Shown here piece after piece: positions 53,489 to 63,196 of a DNA stretch of 64,000 nucleotides. Each line of letters starts with the position of its first letter. Position 1 is the first letter of the stretch. A model generated the notes under the pieces. The model worked only from the letters and a program-made list of their open reading frames with translations. It was not told where the DNA came from and did no database searches. The position numbers were made by a program, and so were the translations under genes. The DNA comes from Agromyces ramosus (lineage in GTDB: Bacteria > Actinomycetota > Actinomycetes > Actinomycetales > Microbacteriaceae). The stretch spans positions 3,162,001 to 3,226,000 of the forward strand of contig NZ_JAUSYY010000001.1 of NCBI RefSeq assembly GCF_030817175.1, read 5' to 3'.

Positions 53489-53809
53489 ATGGGCAATCCT
53501 GAATATCGTTCTGGAGTACCTGACGATTGGTTCGTCGATCCGGTGAGGTTGGGCGTTCCGGGGGTTCGTCCGGGCATCGCAGACGACAATCCACTGGCGT
53601 GGCAGAGCGACGCGTTGTGTGCACAGACCGATCCCGAGGCGTTCTTCCCTGAAAAGGGCGGATCGACGAGGGACGCGAAGAAGATCTGCACCGGATGCGA
53701 GGTGCGTTCGCAGTGCCTCGAGTACGCACTCGGGAACGATGAGCGTTTCGGCATCTGGGGCGGCCTGTCAGAGCGCGAGCGACGGAAGCTCCGCAAACGA
53801 GCGGTCTGA
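53489..53809 (+). CDS. whiB2: WhiB2 (WhmD)-type iron-sulphur transcription factor
   Basis: 106 residues. Wbl protein that binds a [4Fe-4S] cluster through Cys44, Cys67, Cys70 and Cys76 (DALCAQTDPEAFFPEKGG then KKICTGCEVRSQC) and has the G-I-W-G-G turn at 88-92 followed by a basic C-terminus (SERERRKLRKRAV) for DNA and sigma-factor contact. Wbl2 proteins control septation and cell division in mycobacteria and Streptomyces. ATG 53489 chosen because the mapped -10 box would start transcription near 53446, after the ATG at 53444, and GGGAGA lies before 53489. A palindromic operator overlaps its promoter. Confidence 0.92.
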   Translation: MGNPEYRSGVPDDWFVDPVRLGVPGVRPGIADDNPLAWQSDALCAQTDPEAFFPEKGGSTRDAKKICTGCEVRSQCLEYALGNDERFGIWGGLSERERRKLRKRAV

Positions 53810-53933
53810 GTCGATCGGCCCGTGCGCGACACCATTGTCCGTACGGGCCGCACGGCGTCGATGAACGTGTCGTTTTCAAGGCACGCCCGTCGGGTTCCGG
53901 ATGCCGCGGTGCGAGCCGCCTAGGCTGACCCCG

Positions 53934-56900
53934 ATGTTCCCCAGAGTCACCGCCATCCTCGTCGTGCACCGCGGCGGCGACCGCCTCCGGCGTTCCCTCG
54001 ATGCGCTTCGCGCGCAAGAGCGCACGCCCGACGCCCTCGTCGTCGTTCTCACCGAAGCCGAACCCGACGCCCGAGAACAGGCTGCCGCAGCCGGTGCGAC
54101 CCACGTCGTGGAGCTCTCGCAGCGGCTCTCGTTCGGTGAGGCGGTGCGAGCGGGTGAACGGGCGCTCGAGGCGCCGGCCTCCGACGCCGATGCCCTCTGG
54201 CTCCTCGCCGAGGACACCGCGCCCGGACCTGCCGCGCTGGCCACGCTCCTCGCCGCGCTCGAGACGGGCAAGTCCGTCGCGGTCGTCGGCCCCAAGCTCC
54301 TCGAGTGGGATGCGCCCGACCGCATCGCGACGCTCGGTCGCTCGATCACGCGGCTCGGCCACGCGGTGACGCTCGTCGAAGACGAACTCGACCAGGGCCA
54401 GCACGACGGACTCAGCGACGTGCTGGGACTCGATCCCGCGGCGATTCTCCTGCGGCACTCGGTCTGGCGCGCGCTCGACGGCTTCGATCCGGCGCTTCCG
54501 ACCGTCGACGATGCCCTCGACTTCTCGATCCGAGCGCGACTGGCCGGGCACCGAGTCGCGGTCGTCCCCACCGCGAAGACGCTCTTCGCCGCCGACGGTG
54601 TCGCTGGGCCGCCCGGCGGCAGCCGTGCCAAGACCGTCAGGAAACGGCATCGCGCGGCACGGGCCGCAGCCCTCCACCGCCGGCTCGTCTACGCTCCGGC
54701 ACCAGCGGTGCCGGTGCACTGGCTCACCTTCCTCCCGCTCGCCCTCATCCGTTCGGTCCGGCTCCTCCTCGTCAAGTCGCCGGGCACCATCCCCGGCGAG
54801 CTCTCCGCTGCGCTCGCCACGATGTTCTCCGGCATGCGGGTCGCCCGCGCGAGGCGCACGCTGAAGTCGGCTCGCACCGTCGGCTGGTCGGCGATCGCGC
54901 CGCTCCGCGTGCAGCCCGACGAGATGCGCAGGCGGCAGCAGCAGGCCGCCGAGGCGCGTCGCATCCGCGCCCGCGGACGCAAGCACGAGCTGCAGTTCCT
55001 CGACACGGGTGGCGGCTGGGTGCTGCTCGTGTCCGTCGCGGCATCCGTCGCCCTGTTCTCGTGGCTCATCGGGGCGTCGGGCCTTCGCGGCGGCGGCCTC
55101 CTGCCGCTCTCGGGAGACCCGGCGGTGCTGTGGCGCAATGCGGCGTACGGCTGGCGCGACCTCGGCGTGGGCTTCGTCGGTGCCGCTGATCCGTTCGCCG
55201 GGGTTCTCGCGGTGCTCGGCTCGCTGACGTTCTGGGCGCCCTCCTTCGCGCTCGTGCTTCTCTGGCTGCTCGCCGTGCCCGCCGCGGCCCTCGGTGCCTG
55301 GTTCGCGGCCTCGCGGCTCACCGAGCGAGGATCGCTGCGCGCCCTGGCCGCGGCGCTCTGGGCGCTCGCGCCGAGCTTCCTCACCGCGCTCGGCGACGGC
55401 CGGCCGGCTCCCGTGCTCGCCCACATCCTGCTCGCCTGGCTCGCCTTCGCCGTGTTCGGCGCCGCCACGTCGTGGGCGGCGGCGGCGACCGCATCACTGC
55501 TGTTCGCCGCCGTGATCGCCGCGGCACCGAGCCTCGCCCCGGCACTCCTCATCGGCTGGGTGGTGGCGCTCGCCGTCAGCGGCCGGGCGGCGGCGCGACT
55601 CGCGGGCCTGCCGATTCCCGCGGTGGTGCTCGCCGCGCCGCTCGTGATCGCCCAACTCGGGCGGGGCACGCCGCTCGCACTCCTCGCCGACCCCGGCGTG
55701 CCGCTCGGAAGCGCGGAGCCGACCATCTGGCAGCTGGCGCTCGGCTTCCCGGCCGCGCCCTGGGCGGAGTGGGCCGACGTCGTCGCCGCCACCGACATCG
55801 ACCCGCGACTGCTCGTCACCGCCCTCGTGGCGCCACTCGCGATCGCCGCCATCGCGGCCGTGCTCGCGCCGGGCATCCGCGCTGCGGCACTCACCCTCGG
55901 CGCAGCCGCGCTCGGCTTCGCCACCGCGGTCGCCGCCGCGCAGCTCGCGGTCGCGACCGCGGGCGCCGAAGCCGTCGCGCTGTGGACCGGACCCGGATTG
56001 AGTCTTGAATGGCTCGGCCTCACGCTCGCCGCCGTGGTGGCGCTCGGGGCGCTCCGGCGGGGCGGCGCGCTCATCGCCGCGCTCGTGGCGGCCTGCATCG
56101 TGGCGGTCATGCTGCCCATGGCGATCGCCATCGGGACGTCGTCGGTGGCCGTCTCGGCGGCGGCTGAGCGCACGCTGCCCGCCTTCGTCGGCGCCGAGGC
56201 GGAGTCCGACCCGCGCGTCACGACCTTGCGCATCGTGCCGCAGCCCGATGGCGGCATCCGCTCGACCCTCGAGCGCGGGGCCGGTGCGACCCTCGACGAG
56301 CAGTCCACGCTCGCCCAGACGAGTGAGGAACTGAGCCCCGACGAGCAAGAGCTCGCGACGGTCGCCGGAAACCTCGCCTCGCGGAGCGGTTTCGATCCGG
56401 AGGCGGCGGTGCGTGAGTTCGGCGTCTCGTTCGTGCTGCTCGCCGAGCCCGACGACGACGACCGGGCCGCCGTCGACACCGGCCAACGTGCACGCACCGC
56501 CCTCGACGGAAATCCGGCGCTCGTCGGCGTCGGCGAGACCGACTTCGGCACGCTCTGGCGATTCAGCGCTGCTGAGCCGGATGCCCCGGCCGCGCAGATC
56601 CCCGCCGGTGCGGGCGGCTGGCTCGCCATCGTGATCACCGTCGTGCAGGTCATCGTGATCGGCGCCACGCTCCTGCTGTCGATTCCGACCGGGGCGGGGC
56701 GGGAAACCGACCGGAGGCCGGTGCGCCCCGCTCGACGCCGAGGCCGCGCCAAGGCCGCTGCGACGGTCGCCGTCGACGACGTCGACCACGTCGACGACGT
56801 CGAGGCGGACGGGGCGGCCGAAGCCGATGCCGAGGCTGCCGAGACCGATGTGGAACCCGAGGTGGAGGCCGCGAGCGACGTCGGTTCCACGACCGAGACG

Positions 56901-57095
56901 GGCGCATCACGCGAGCTGGATGGCGCGCCCGAGCGGGCTGCTGAGCCGGAGCCGGATGCCGCGCCCGAGCGGGACCCCGCACCCCACCCCGATCCAGGCG
57001 ACGGTGCCGACGACGCGCCATCCGCCGATGAGGCGACCGCCGCCGCGGCGGCGCCCGGCCAGCCGAAGGGAGACGAAGATGCGGATGCCCGATAA
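53934..57095 (+). CDS. Large GT2 glycosyltransferase with membrane domain and acidic tail
   Basis: 1053 residues. Residues 1-~240: GT2 domain (VTAILVVHRGGDRLRRSLDAL, WLLAEDTAPGPAAL in place of DXD, PTVDDALDFSIRARLAG). Residues ~350-900: a polytopic membrane region with about a dozen hydrophobic segments and a soluble extracellular insert before the last one. The final ~130 residues are Asp/Glu/Ala/Pro-rich (DDVDHVDDVEADGAAEAD). Actinobacteria carry this gene between whiB2 and a DUF5719 gene; its glycan is unknown. ATG 53934 was chosen as the first start with a plausible N-terminal strand. Overlaps the next gene by 17 bases. Confidence 0.85.
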   Translation: MFPRVTAILVVHRGGDRLRRSLDALRAQERTPDALVVVLTEAEPDAREQAAAAGATHVVELSQRLSFGEAVRAGERALEAPASDADALWLLAEDTAPGPAALATLLAALETGKSVAVVGPKLLEWDAPDRIATLGRSITRLGHAVTLVEDELDQGQHDGLSDVLGLDPAAILLRHSVWRALDGFDPALPTVDDALDFSIRARLAGHRVAVVPTAKTLFAADGVAGPPGGSRAKTVRKRHRAARAAALHRRLVYAPAPAVPVHWLTFLPLALIRSVRLLLVKSPGTIPGELSAALATMFSGMRVARARRTLKSARTVGWSAIAPLRVQPDEMRRRQQQAAEARRIRARGRKHELQFLDTGGGWVLLVSVAASVALFSWLIGASGLRGGGLLPLSGDPAVLWRNAAYGWRDLGVGFVGAADPFAGVLAVLGSLTFWAPSFALVLLWLLAVPAAALGAWFAASRLTERGSLRALAAALWALAPSFLTALGDGRPAPVLAHILLAWLAFAVFGAATSWAAAATASLLFAAVIAAAPSLAPALLIGWVVALAVSGRAAARLAGLPIPAVVLAAPLVIAQLGRGTPLALLADPGVPLGSAEPTIWQLALGFPAAPWAEWADVVAATDIDPRLLVTALVAPLAIAAIAAVLAPGIRAAALTLGAAALGFATAVAAAQLAVATAGAEAVALWTGPGLSLEWLGLTLAAVVALGALRRGGALIAALVAACIVAVMLPMAIAIGTSSVAVSAAAERTLPAFVGAEAESDPRVTTLRIVPQPDGGIRSTLERGAGATLDEQSTLAQTSEELSPDEQELATVAGNLASRSGFDPEAAVREFGVSFVLLAEPDDDDRAAVDTGQRARTALDGNPALVGVGETDFGTLWRFSAAEPDAPAAQIPAGAGGWLAIVITVVQVIVIGATLLLSIPTGAGRETDRRPVRPARRRGRAKAAATVAVDDVDHVDDVEADGAAEADAEAAETDVEPEVEAASDVGSTTETGASRELDGAPERAAEPEPDAAPERDPAPHPDPGDGADDAPSADEATAAAAAPGQPKGDEDADAR

Positions 57096-58545
57096 GCGCA
57101 GCATCGCCCGCATCGGCGTGCGGGCCGCCGCGGTGCTCGCCACGGTCGGCCTTGCCGCCGCCATACTCGCCGCCGCGGCCCTCGTGCCCTGGCCCGAGCA
57201 TCGCGTCGCCCCGCCGTCGCTCGTGGTGCAGCCCGCCGAAAGCCGCCAGCAGCGCGTCTGCCCCGGCCCGCTCCTCACCCTCGCCGACGACGCGGCCGAG
57301 GCGACGACCGCCTCCTCGATCGGGTCCGCCTCCGCCGTGACCGCCGTCGAGCCCGATGGCGCGACGGTCGACGAGACGCCCATCGAGGCGCCAGGCAATC
57401 CCGACGCCGATGCCGACGGAACGCCGACCACGATCTCGACCGAGGCGGGCGACGTCGATGCCGGCATGCTCGCGGGAGCGCAATCGCAGACCGCCTCGAC
57501 CGAGACGCTCGCCGGCTTCGCGGCGGCGGCGTGCGCCGAGGCGCTCGCCGAGACCTGGCTCGTGGCCGGTGCGAGTGATCTCGGCCGCACGGCGCTCGTG
57601 CTCCTCGCGAACCCGACCGCCGTCTCAGCGACCGTCGACGTGCGGGTCATCGGCGAGTCCGGTCCCGTCGAGGCGCCGTCGGCGCTCGGCATCATCGTGC
57701 CCGCCGGCACCCAGCGCGTGCTGTCCCTCGCCGGCCTCGCTCCGAATCTCCGTTCTCCCGTCGTGCACGTGACGAGCACCGGCGGCGCGGTCGCCGCGAC
57801 CATCGAGCACTCGGTCGTGCTGGGTCTCGCCCCCGCGGGCGTCGAACTCACCGGCGCTGCCGCTGCTCCGGCGACGAGCCAGGTGATCCCGGGCTTCCGC
57901 GTGACGCAGGACGGTGGCGTCGACCCTGCGGACGATCACGCCGAGGGCGACGACTTCCCGGCCGTGCGGCTCTTCGCCCCGGGCGACGCGCCCGTCGACG
58001 TCTCGATCGGCGTCGTGCCCGAGTCGGGAAGCGGCGGCTCCACGATCGACGTCACGCTGCAGCCCGGGCGGGTGAGCGACGTGCCCCTCGGGTCGCTCGA
58101 CGCCGGTCTCTACACGATCCGGCTCGAGGGCGACGGCGAGTTCGTAACCGCGGCCCGAGCGACCACCGGCATTCCTGGTGAGCTGTCGCCCGACACGGGG
58201 GAGGCGGAGGCATCCGTCGATCTCGCCTGGAGCGTGGCGACGATGCCGCTGCTCGAGGACGCCATCGTCGCGATCCCGCGTGGCCCATCTCCGACGCTGC
58301 ACCTGGCCAACACGGGCGAGGAGGAGGCGACTGCCACCGTGACGATCGGCGGCGACGCACGCGAGATGACGGTGCCGGCCGGAGGCTCGGTCTCGATGCA
58401 GCTCGACGCCGACGCGCCGACCCTGCTCGCGGGCGTCGGCGGACTCTACGGCGCGGTGTCCTACGCGGGCGATGGAGAGCTTGCGTCGTTCCCGGTGCAA
58501 CCGCCCGGACCGCTCGACTCGCCGATCGAGGTCTTCCCGCTCTGA
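57079..58545 (+). CDS. DUF5719 family exported protein
   Basis: 488 residues. Short basic N-terminus, then one hydrophobic helix (RIGVRAAAVLATVGLAAAIL, about residues 11-30), the rest predicted outside: Ala/Thr/Asp-rich and beta-rich, with TAACAEALAETWLVAGASD and HLANTGEEEATATV among recognisable family stretches. Always found beside the large GT2 in actinobacteria, so probably a partner in the same surface process. No catalytic motif is visible. AAGGGAG precedes the ATG, which lies inside the GT2 3' end. Confidence 0.8.
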   Translation: MRMPDKRSIARIGVRAAAVLATVGLAAAILAAAALVPWPEHRVAPPSLVVQPAESRQQRVCPGPLLTLADDAAEATTASSIGSASAVTAVEPDGATVDETPIEAPGNPDADADGTPTTISTEAGDVDAGMLAGAQSQTASTETLAGFAAAACAEALAETWLVAGASDLGRTALVLLANPTAVSATVDVRVIGESGPVEAPSALGIIVPAGTQRVLSLAGLAPNLRSPVVHVTSTGGAVAATIEHSVVLGLAPAGVELTGAAAAPATSQVIPGFRVTQDGGVDPADDHAEGDDFPAVRLFAPGDAPVDVSIGVVPESGSGGSTIDVTLQPGRVSDVPLGSLDAGLYTIRLEGDGEFVTAARATTGIPGELSPDTGEAEASVDLAWSVATMPLLEDAIVAIPRGPSPTLHLANTGEEEATATVTIGGDAREMTVPAGGSVSMQLDADAPTLLAGVGGLYGAVSYAGDGELASFPVQPPGPLDSPIEVFPL

Positions 58546-58572
58546 CGAGAACCCGCGGCCGCCGCGGAGGCC

Positions 58573-58604
58573 GCCGCCGAGCCGTGCCGCCGCCGAGCCG
58601 TACC
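58573..58604. repeat. Two tandem copies of a 16-base unit between convergent genes
   Basis: GCCGCCGAGCCGTGCC and the same with one change (A for G) follow each other exactly, in the 64-base gap between the DUF5719 gene and the metallopeptidase-like gene. Function unknown; may be slippage-prone filler. Confidence 0.8.
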
Positions 58605-58609
58605 GCCGC

Positions 58610-59053
58610 TCAGAGGTGGCGGTAGCGGCCCGGGGCCAGCTCCCACGGGTCCTTGTCGAGGAACTCGGCGATCGCGCGGAACACGCAGCTCTCGATGAGC
58701 AGCTTCTCTTCGCGCTCCTCGCCCTCCTGGAGGCGGAGGAACCGGACGATCGGAAGTCGGAAGAAGACGATGCGGCGCTCATCGTGGATCACCTTCCACC
58801 GGTCGATGTGATCGCCGTGGATGGCTTCGGCCGGCCCCTGGGCGACTTCGAAGACGACTCCCTCGAGCTCGGGCCACAGCCCGCGCAGATATGCGGCGGT
58901 GGTCGCGACAGTCAGCTCGAACTCGTCGAGCCGGGTGTGCAGGAGCGGCAGGTGCGGGCCGGTCACCGGAGAGCGGAGACCGCGCCCGTGCCGATCGCGG
59001 GCGAGCCGCCTCGGTGAACGCGGCACGGAGGCGACACGACGAGAGCGGGGCAT
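58610..59053 (-). CDS. Metallopeptidase-like family protein (Rv3259-type), no HExxH seen
   Basis: 147 residues. Basic N-terminus (PRSRRVASVPRSPRRLARD), then RLDEFELTVATTAAYLRGLW, RRIVFFRLPIVRFLRLQEGE and a C-terminal helix LLIESCVFRAIAEFLDKDPW. This is the family annotated as zincin-like metallopeptidases next to whiB2 and DUF3499 in mycobacteria (Rv3259). The region where an HExxH would be expected reads ESCVFRAIAEFL, so catalytic zinc binding looks lost or never present. GGAAGG before ATG 59053 set the start. Divergent from the DUF3499 gene by 45 bases. Confidence 0.72.
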   Translation of the reverse strand: MPRSRRVASVPRSPRRLARDRHGRGLRSPVTGPHLPLLHTRLDEFELTVATTAAYLRGLWPELEGVVFEVAQGPAEAIHGDHIDRWKVIHDERRIVFFRLPIVRFLRLQEGEEREEKLLIESCVFRAIAEFLDKDPWELAPGRYRHL

Positions 59054-59098
59054 GCCTTCCATCGTAATGTCCGCGCTCGTCGATACTCTGGTGGGGCC

Positions 59099-59314
59099 AT
59101 GAGACGTTGCACCCGCACCGCATGCCCCGCCGAGGCGGTCGCGACCATGACCTTCGACTATGCCGACTCCATGGCGGTGCTCGGCCCGCTCGCCCTCACG
59201 CGCGAACCGCATGGATACGACCTCTGCGCGCGTCACGCCGAGCGCACCTCCGCTCCTGTGGGCTGGCAGGTCGTGCGGCACGTTTCGCTCGGTGAGGTAG
59301 GTTTCAAGGCATGA
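59099..59314 (+). CDS. DUF3499 family small protein
   Basis: 71 residues, family size (Rv3258c type). RRCTRTACPAEAVATMTF with paired Cys near the N-terminus and a later CARHAER suggest a small metal-binding (zinc-ribbon-like) fold; VGWQVVRHV closes it. Function unknown. It overlaps the start of the phosphomannomutase by four bases and so is translationally coupled to it, a linkage kept across actinobacteria. Confidence 0.9.
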   Translation: MRRCTRTACPAEAVATMTFDYADSMAVLGPLALTREPHGYDLCARHAERTSAPVGWQVVRHVSLGEVGFKA

Positions 59315-60744
59315 AGCCCGATGTGCCATCCGACGCTCGCGCGCGCCTCGACGCCGTGGTGAAAGCCTACGACGTCCGCGGCATCGTCGGCGATGCGCTC
59401 ACCGATGAGACCGTCGCCGCCCTCGCCGCGGGCTTCGTCGACGAAGTGGGCGCGGCGGGCGGCCAAGTGGTCGTCGGCCACGACATGCGCGACTCGTCGC
59501 CCGGCTTCGCCGCGGCATTCGCCGCCGGAGCCACCGCACGCGGCGCCGACGTCGTGTCGATCGGCCTGTGCTCCACCGACGAGAGCTACTTCGCCTCCGG
59601 TTCGATGCACGCACCCGCGGCGATGTTCACCGCGAGCCACAATCCCGCCGCGTACAACGGCATCAAGTTCTCGCGAGCCGGCGCCCAGGGCATCTCGCTC
59701 GACACCGGCCTCTCCGCCATTCGAGACCGCGCCGTCGACTACCTCGAGCAGGGCATCCCGGATGCCCCGACCAGGGGGTCGGTCACCGAAGTCGACGTGC
59801 TCGCCGACTACGCCGCCTACCTCCGTTCGCTCGTCGACCTCAGCGGCACGCGGCCGTTGAAGGTCGTCGTCGACGCCGGCAACGGCATGGGCGGGCTCAC
59901 GGTACCGGCGGTCCTCGGCACGGCTGCGGGGCTTCCCGAGCTCCCGCTCGAGATCGTGCCGCTCTACTTCGAGCTCGACGGCACCTTCCCGAACCACGAG
60001 GCGAACCCACTCGAGCCCGCGAACCTCGTCGATCTGCAGCGCGCGGTCGTCGAGCACGGTGCCGACCTCGGCCTCGCCTTCGACGGCGACGCCGACCGAT
60101 GCTTCGTCGTCGACGAGCAGGGCGGTGCAGTCAACCCCTCCGCGGTCGCGGCGATCGTCGCGCTCCGCGAGATCGAGCGCGTTCGAGCCGCCGGCGAAGA
60201 CGACGTGAGCGCCATCCACAACCTGATCACGTCGCGATTCGTGGCAGAGACGATCGAGGCGGCGGGCGCCACGGCCATCCGCACGAAGGTCGGCCACTCG
60301 CTCATCAAGGACCGCATGAACGAGACCGGCGCGGTCTTCGGCGGCGAACACTCGGCCCACTACTACTTCCGTGACTTCTGGGGCGCCGACAACGGCATGC
60401 TCGCGGCGATGCACGTGCTCGCCGAGTTCGGCGCGCAGCAGGGTCCGCTGTCCGCGCTCGCCGCACGGTTCACGCCGTACTCCCTCTCTGGCGAGCTCAA
60501 CTCGACCGTCGACGACGTGCCCGCGGCGTACACCCGCATCTTCGAGGCCTTCACCGGTCGCGCCGACTTCGACGAGTTCGACGGGCTCACCGTCACGGGC
60601 GTCACCGCCGAGAGCGAGCCGTTCTGGTGGTTCAACGTGCGGCCGTCGAACACCGAGCCGCTGCTCCGACTGAACGTCGAAGGCGGCGACGCCGCCACCA
60701 TGGCGGCTATCCGCGACGAGGTGCTCGCGCTCATCCGGGGCTGA
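59311..60744 (+). CDS. manB: Phosphomannomutase/phosphoglucomutase
   Basis: 477 residues. Interconverts mannose-6-P and mannose-1-P (and glucose phosphates). VKAYDVRGIVGDAL is the N-terminal motif; TASHNPAAYNGIKFS holds the phosphorylated Ser (~109); DGDADRCFVVDE binds Mg2+; GGEHSAHYYFRD binds the sugar ring; RPSNTEPLLRLNVE binds phosphate. Complements manA 8 kb away in GDP-mannose supply. ATG start overlaps the DUF3499 stop. Confidence 0.95.
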   Translation: MKPDVPSDARARLDAVVKAYDVRGIVGDALTDETVAALAAGFVDEVGAAGGQVVVGHDMRDSSPGFAAAFAAGATARGADVVSIGLCSTDESYFASGSMHAPAAMFTASHNPAAYNGIKFSRAGAQGISLDTGLSAIRDRAVDYLEQGIPDAPTRGSVTEVDVLADYAAYLRSLVDLSGTRPLKVVVDAGNGMGGLTVPAVLGTAAGLPELPLEIVPLYFELDGTFPNHEANPLEPANLVDLQRAVVEHGADLGLAFDGDADRCFVVDEQGGAVNPSAVAAIVALREIERVRAAGEDDVSAIHNLITSRFVAETIEAAGATAIRTKVGHSLIKDRMNETGAVFGGEHSAHYYFRDFWGADNGMLAAMHVLAEFGAQQGPLSALAARFTPYSLSGELNSTVDDVPAAYTRIFEAFTGRADFDEFDGLTVTGVTAESEPFWWFNVRPSNTEPLLRLNVEGGDAATMAAIRDEVLALIRG

Positions 60745-60815
60745 CCCTTCGCCCCAGGCACGCGCGCGCGTGCATGGGGGCCCTCGGCTCGCGGGCGGCA
60801 GGCAGCCTCCGCGCC

Positions 60816-60824
60816 TGCGAGAAT
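60816..60824 (+). promoter_or_regulatory. Extended -10 element of a probable leaderless ahcY promoter
   Basis: TGC directly before GAGAAT, an extended -10 pattern; the ATG at 60832 follows seven bases later with no ribosome binding site. No SAH-riboswitch-like fold is visible in the 87-base gap after manB. Confidence 0.45.
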
Positions 60825-60831
60825 GGTGGGC

Positions 60832-62310
<1,479 letters not shown>

Positions 62311-62336
62311 GGGCGCAGCGGATGCCCCGGCTCGCG

Positions 62337-63179
62337 TCAGCGCGCGGGGAATCCGTTCGGCGTCGCGGTGAGCACCGGCTCGAGCAGTGCCATGCGTTCG
62401 CCCTCGAGCCGGAGCGCCGCGAGGTCGCGCTCGCGGCGGAGCGCCGTGACGCCCGCGAGGAAGCGCTCGGGCGGGGCATCCGGCACCGGCGACACGAAGG
62501 GCGCCACCTCGGCGGCGAGGGATGCCGCGACTCGCGCCCGGCTCTCGGGCACGAGGTGCGCCACGTTCGTGAAGAACGCGGCGACGCGCCGCGCGACCGG
62601 GTCGGGCAGGCGCCCGACGTCGGCGATCGCCGCCCATGCGGTGAGCTCGGCGGGCACGCCGAACGCGGTCGACGGCAGCTTCGGCACTCGTTCGACCTGG
62701 CTGTGCGTGCCGGCGAGCAGGTCGCCGAGACGCTTCGACGACGGGTTCAGGAATCCGACGAGCACGGCGAGGCCGCCGAGCGTGAGGTAGATCTCGATCA
62801 CGCCGGTGAGCGCCCGGATGAATGCGTGGCGGAACCCGATCGCCCCGCCGTCGTCGCGCACGACGCGCAGCCCGAGCGCGAGCTTGCCGAGTGAACGACC
62901 CTTCGACGCCGTCTCGACGGCGGTGGGCAGCACGACGATGCACAGCACGATGCCGCCGATCATGATCGCGCGGAAGGCCGCCTCGTCGACGCCGAGGCCG
63001 GCGAGTGCGAAGAGCAGGCCGATGAAGAGGAGCACGGAGACGAGCACGTCGATCGCGCAACCGCCGCCGCGGATGAGGGCGCTGGCGGGGCGGAGGTCGA
63101 GGGTGACCGCTTCGCCCGTGAGCACGCCCTCGTCGTCGAAGCGGGGGGCCCGATTCCGGACGGTCGTGGAGTCGGCCAT
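62337..63179 (-). CDS. RDD family membrane protein
   Basis: 280 residues. An RDD-like domain occupies residues ~25-170: LRPASALIRGGGCAIDVLV (Arg...Asp), three hydrophobic segments, TASKGRSLGKLALGLRVVRD (the K-G-x-S-x-G-K/R motif) and LGDLLAGTHSQV. A ~110-residue soluble C-terminal part (RARVAASLAAEVAPFV) is actinobacteria-specific. Role unknown. Divergent from the SpoIIM-like gene by 17 bases, as in many relatives, so the two may act together in the membrane. Confidence 0.88.
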   Translation of the reverse strand: MADSTTVRNRAPRFDDEGVLTGEAVTLDLRPASALIRGGGCAIDVLVSVLLFIGLLFALAGLGVDEAAFRAIMIGGIVLCIVVLPTAVETASKGRSLGKLALGLRVVRDDGGAIGFRHAFIRALTGVIEIYLTLGGLAVLVGFLNPSSKRLGDLLAGTHSQVERVPKLPSTAFGVPAELTAWAAIADVGRLPDPVARRVAAFFTNVAHLVPESRARVAASLAAEVAPFVSPVPDAPPERFLAGVTALRRERDLAALRLEGERMALLEPVLTATPNGFPAR

Positions 63180-63196
63180 GGATAGTATTCAAGCAG

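Noticed and set aside
60745..60831. Possible SAH riboswitch ahead of ahcY
   Set aside because: No matching core or pseudoknot-like pairing was seen, and the start appears leaderless, leaving no room for a riboswitch.
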